5,951 nt of DNA from CAVSWN01 sp046728115 (GTDB taxonomy: Bacteria > Acidobacteriota > Vicinamibacteria > Vicinamibacterales > CAVVIG01): assembly GCA_046728115.1 (NCBI GenBank), contig JBKPDW010000105.1, positions 1 to 5,951 on the forward strand. The letters are read 5' to 3'. The notes under the pieces were generated by a model. That model had not been told where the DNA came from. It saw only the letters and a list, made by a program, of their open reading frames with translations, and made no database searches. The position numbers and the translations under genes were made by a program. Positions 5,174 through 5,951 of this stretch are shown here, one piece after another (position 1 is the first letter of the stretch; every line of letters begins with the position of its first letter).

Positions 5174-5951
5174 ATGAGTACGAGGCCCCAACTGATGCGG
5201 ATGATTTGTGGTGTGGCGTTGGTTTCGCTCGCAACGATTCGGCCGGCGTCGGCTCAGGTCACCCCCGGAGGTTGCGGCTTCGAGATCGATTACGTCGGCG
5301 AGATCAGCACGTCGGCGTGCGCGCATTTCGAAACCGGGAGTCAGACACAACGCGCCGATTTTCCGGGCGGTCACTCGTTCAAAGTCATCGTGGACGTCAA
5401 GCTGCCATTCTTCCTCGAGATTGTTGCGGAAGAAATCTCCCCGCCCGGGCCTACTGGCCGCTACCCGGATTCAACGGAAGCGTGCATTCCGTACGTCGGG
5501 GCCACCTCGAACACTTCGCTTGGTCTTTGCGCGCTCTACAACGTCGAAGCCTTCGACGAAAACGGCGACCCCATTCCGCCCGAGGATGAGCACCTCTACT
5601 TCTCGGGCAAGATCATCTACAGAATCGCCTGGGATTTCCCCGCGCTGGCCGGTGACTTCGACAACCCGCGAGCGCTGCGCGCCGACACGGCCATCAGTCC
5701 GTTCTTCGACATCACGGATGGTGTTTTTCCGTTGTTGCAGTCCGGACAGGACCCCGCCGTCGACTCGTCCGCTGACGGCTTCTCGCAGTACATCGTCGTT
5801 CAGCAGGACCATGGCAATGCGTTGGCCGGATGTGAGGCGCCGCTCAACTGCAGCAACCCGTCGGATCCCAACCAGAACATCTTCAACGCGGGCCGGACTG
5901 TGCCGATCAAGATCGTGTTGAATCCGCCGACTCCCTCGGCAGATATCCGGC
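5174..5951 (+). CDS. Exported protein of unknown function with PxKF-like motif, 3' end outside the window
   Basis: The frame is open for 259 codons from ATG 5174 to the window edge. A signal peptide covers residues 1-27 (hydrophobic MICGVALVSLATI, cleavage after ASA). The visible mature part has six cysteines (34, 49, 104, 119, 220, 226); the last two are close together (GCEAPLNC). This even number fits disulfide bonds in an oxidising compartment. The chain is rich in Asp, Pro and aromatic residues, with beta-like segments such as SFKVIVDVKLPFFLEIV (68-84) and HLYFSGKIIYRIAWDF (140-155), and has no membrane segment. FNAGRTVPIKI (237-247) resembles the core of PxKF domains, which are found at the ends of exported and surface proteins; this is a motif-level resemblance only. 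No catalytic motif is recognised. It is preceded by its own candidate promoter and a hairpin, so it is probably a separate transcription unit. Confidence 0.85.
   Translation, partial: MSTRPQLMRMICGVALVSLATIRPASAQVTPGGCGFEIDYVGEISTSACAHFETGSQTQRADFPGGHSFKVIVDVKLPFFLEIVAEEISPPGPTGRYPDSTEACIPYVGATSNTSLGLCALYNVEAFDENGDPIPPEDEHLYFSGKIIYRIAWDFPALAGDFDNPRALRADTAISPFFDITDGVFPLLQSGQDPAVDSSADGFSQYIVVQQDHGNALAGCEAPLNCSNPSDPNQNIFNAGRTVPIKIVLNPPTPSADIR

Noticed and set aside
5208..5921. 237-codon forward open frame overlapping the last gene
   Set aside because: It is Arg/Ser/Thr-rich low-complexity sequence with no ribosome binding site; the frame from 5174 has a signal peptide and GAGGAGGT.

Overview
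The window looks like part of an Acidobacteriota chromosome, perhaps the Vicinamibacteria or a related high-GC lineage. This is inferred from three things: the high GC content, a C-terminus of the PD40/TolB-like type that often follows a Ser/Thr kinase in that phylum, and a very large TonB-dependent receptor with an N-terminal carboxypeptidase-regulatory-like domain (the 'Oar-like' class expanded in Acidobacteriota). No gene has a neighbour that fixes the genus. All genes lie on the + strand, and long open frames on the other strand and frames are GC-driven shadows.

Layout. Bases 1-386 are the last 127 codons of a beta-propeller (PD40) protein whose start lies outside the window. Next comes a gene-free stretch of about 690 bp (387-1077) that holds the most unusual DNA here. 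It contains a tandem array of about 9.6 units of 22-23 bp that begins 10 bp after the stop codon, then a long imperfect inverted repeat (642-894) with four nested perfectly matching blocks. The leader of the next gene follows, with a candidate sigma70-type promoter covered by two short palindromes and a small hairpin that would hide the Shine-Dalgarno sequence. Bases 1078-4398 encode the 1106-aa TonB-dependent receptor, which starts at GTG.

Downstream are two small exported-protein genes. Bases 4543-4902 encode a 119-aa protein with a signal peptide, preceded by a very strong ribosome binding site and followed by a perfect 12-bp hairpin. Bases 5174-5951 encode an exported, cysteine-containing protein that runs off the window. 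It has a motif resembling the PxKF type and is not recognised as a named family.

The three complete or nearly complete genes all encode exported proteins, so the receptor and its neighbours act at the cell envelope. The spacing of 144 and 271 bp, with a hairpin between the last two, argues against one tight operon. I see no phage, transposase, CRISPR, tRNA or rRNA genes. The coding content is ordinary for this kind of genome. The intergenic repeat region and the compact regulatory leader of the receptor gene deserve the closer look.
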